A stretch of DNA of 5,693 bases from Isoptericola sp042668085 (GTDB lineage: Bacteria; Actinomycetota; Actinomycetes; Actinomycetales; Cellulomonadaceae): contig NZ_JBHVBO010000230.1 in assembly GCF_042668085.1 (NCBI RefSeq), positions 1-5,693 of the forward strand, written 5' to 3'. Numbering within the stretch: the first letter of the stretch is position 1; each line of letters starts with the position of its first letter. Below the pieces are notes generated by a model. The model was not told where the DNA came from and made no database searches. It saw only the letters and a list, made by a program, of their open reading frames with translations. Below are positions 4,960-5,693 of the stretch, in pieces. Made by a program: the position numbers and the translations under genes.

Positions 4960-5693
4960 TCAGAGGGCCGCCCGGACCGCGGCGGCGACGCGGGCGGCGA
5001 GATCTCGCGCCTCGGCGAGCCGGTCGGCGCGCGGCACGCGCACCTCGATGACCTGCACCCCGCGCGTGGGCGCCTGGAGGGCGTGCCGCAGCGAGCCGAC
5101 GTCGAGCACGAGCTGGTGGTCCACGCCGTACCCGGCGCACAGCTGGGCCAGGTTGGCGCCGTGCGGGGTGCCGAAGACGCGCTCGAACGTGGCGGCCCCC
5201 GCCGCGGACGACGTCGCGAGCTCGCCGTGCTCGAGGGTGGCGAAGATGGACCCGCCGTCGTCGTTAACGACGACGACCTCGAGGTCGACCGGCGGCTCGT
5301 GCGGCCCGCGCAGCAGCCCGCCGGCGTCGTGGAGGAAGGTGAGGTCGCCGACGAGCGCCCGCGTGCGCAGGCCCTCGCGGGCGGCGGCGAGCGCCACGCC
5401 CGTCGCCGTCGAGACGGTGCCGTCGATGCCGGCCAGCCCGCGGTTGGCGAGCACCTCGGGCAGGTCGCCGGCCTGGGGGTGGTCCAGCCCGAGCACGAGG
5501 TCGAGGTCGCGCACGGGGTTCGACGAGCCCACCACGAGCAGGTCGTCCGGACCGAGCACCGACGCGACGGCACGCGCGACGGTGAGGGCCGCGTGGGGCG
5601 ACGTGAGGAGCCCCTCGGCGACGGCGGCGTCCGAGGTCGCGGCGTCGACGACGGCGGCGGCCGCCCGCCCGGCTTCCTGCCACCGGGCGAGGA
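4960..5693 (-). CDS. menD: MenD, SEPHCHC synthase (C-terminal part)
   Basis: A thiamine-diphosphate enzyme of menaquinone synthesis that joins isochorismate and 2-oxoglutarate to give 2-succinyl-5-enolpyruvyl-6-hydroxy-3-cyclohexene-1-carboxylate, in the cytoplasm. The frame is open to the right edge, so the 5' half, including the start, is missing and 244 codons are visible. Diagnostic MenD stretches occur in order: GSSNPVRDLDL, ANRGLAGIDGTVSTATG, GDLTFLHDAGGLL, VVVNDDGGSIF (the cofactor and metal-binding region in this family) and FERVFGTPHG, then a C-terminus ending VRAAL. The GTG at 5557-5559 falls inside a continuing domain and is an internal valine, not a start. Stretches upstream of it (LARWQEAGRAAA and onward) fit the middle domain. 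No frameshift or missing motif is seen. It lies 97 bp upstream of the htrA-type gene on the same strand. Confidence 0.95.
   Translation of the reverse strand, partial: LARWQEAGRAAAAVVDAATSDAAVAEGLLTSPHAALTVARAVASVLGPDDLLVVGSSNPVRDLDLVLGLDHPQAGDLPEVLANRGLAGIDGTVSTATGVALAAAREGLRTRALVGDLTFLHDAGGLLRGPHEPPVDLEVVVVNDDGGSIFATLEHGELATSSAAGAATFERVFGTPHGANLAQLCAGYGVDHQLVLDVGSLRHALQAPTRGVQVIEVRVPRADRLAEARDLAARVAAAVRAAL

Noticed and set aside
5557..5559. Apparent GTG start for a 199-residue MenD
   Set aside because: The frame stays open to the window edge with plausible MenD sequence before it. A full MenD is more than twice as long, so this codon is internal.
4860..5573. Alternative minus-strand frame over the menD fragment
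   Set aside because: It is Ser/Arg/Thr-rich without domains, whereas the overlapping frame carries unmistakable MenD motifs.

Overview
The very high GC content, the near-exclusive use of G or C at third codon positions, and a MenD enzyme (menaquinone route) point to an actinobacterium. The gene content would suit Micrococcales such as the Cellulomonadaceae or a relative, but that rank is inferred from general resemblance only. The window holds five protein genes, one of them cut by the right edge. I see no rRNA, tRNA, CRISPR array, insertion sequence or integrase.

Left part (1-2991). A two-gene leftward operon encodes a small secreted or membrane-anchored DUF6230-type protein (1647-2237) and then a large five-helix DUF6114-type membrane protein (68-1618) with an extracytoplasmic, Cys-containing C-terminal domain. 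Both families lack an experimental function as far as I know. A TetR/AcrR-type regulator (2392-2991) is transcribed the other way. The intergenic region of about 150 bp contains a good candidate promoter for the operon, a candidate leaderless promoter for the regulator, a 20-bp-period direct repeat and two short inverted repeats. It reads as a self-contained regulated envelope module and is the most interesting part of the window.

Middle (2992-3126). The tetR-type gene and the htrA-type gene converge on two long GC-rich stem-loops, which probably end transcription from both sides.

Right part (3127-5693). A leftward gene encodes a membrane-anchored HtrA/PepD-type serine protease with PDZ domain, preceded by a strong ribosome binding site. 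Upstream of it, also leftward, lies the C-terminal part of menD, whose start is beyond the window. The two are separated by 97 bp and need not be co-transcribed. The shared theme is the cell envelope: protein quality control (HtrA), respiratory quinone supply (MenD) and the unknown DUF6230/DUF6114 membrane system. Only the DUF6230, DUF6114 and TetR genes look functionally linked.
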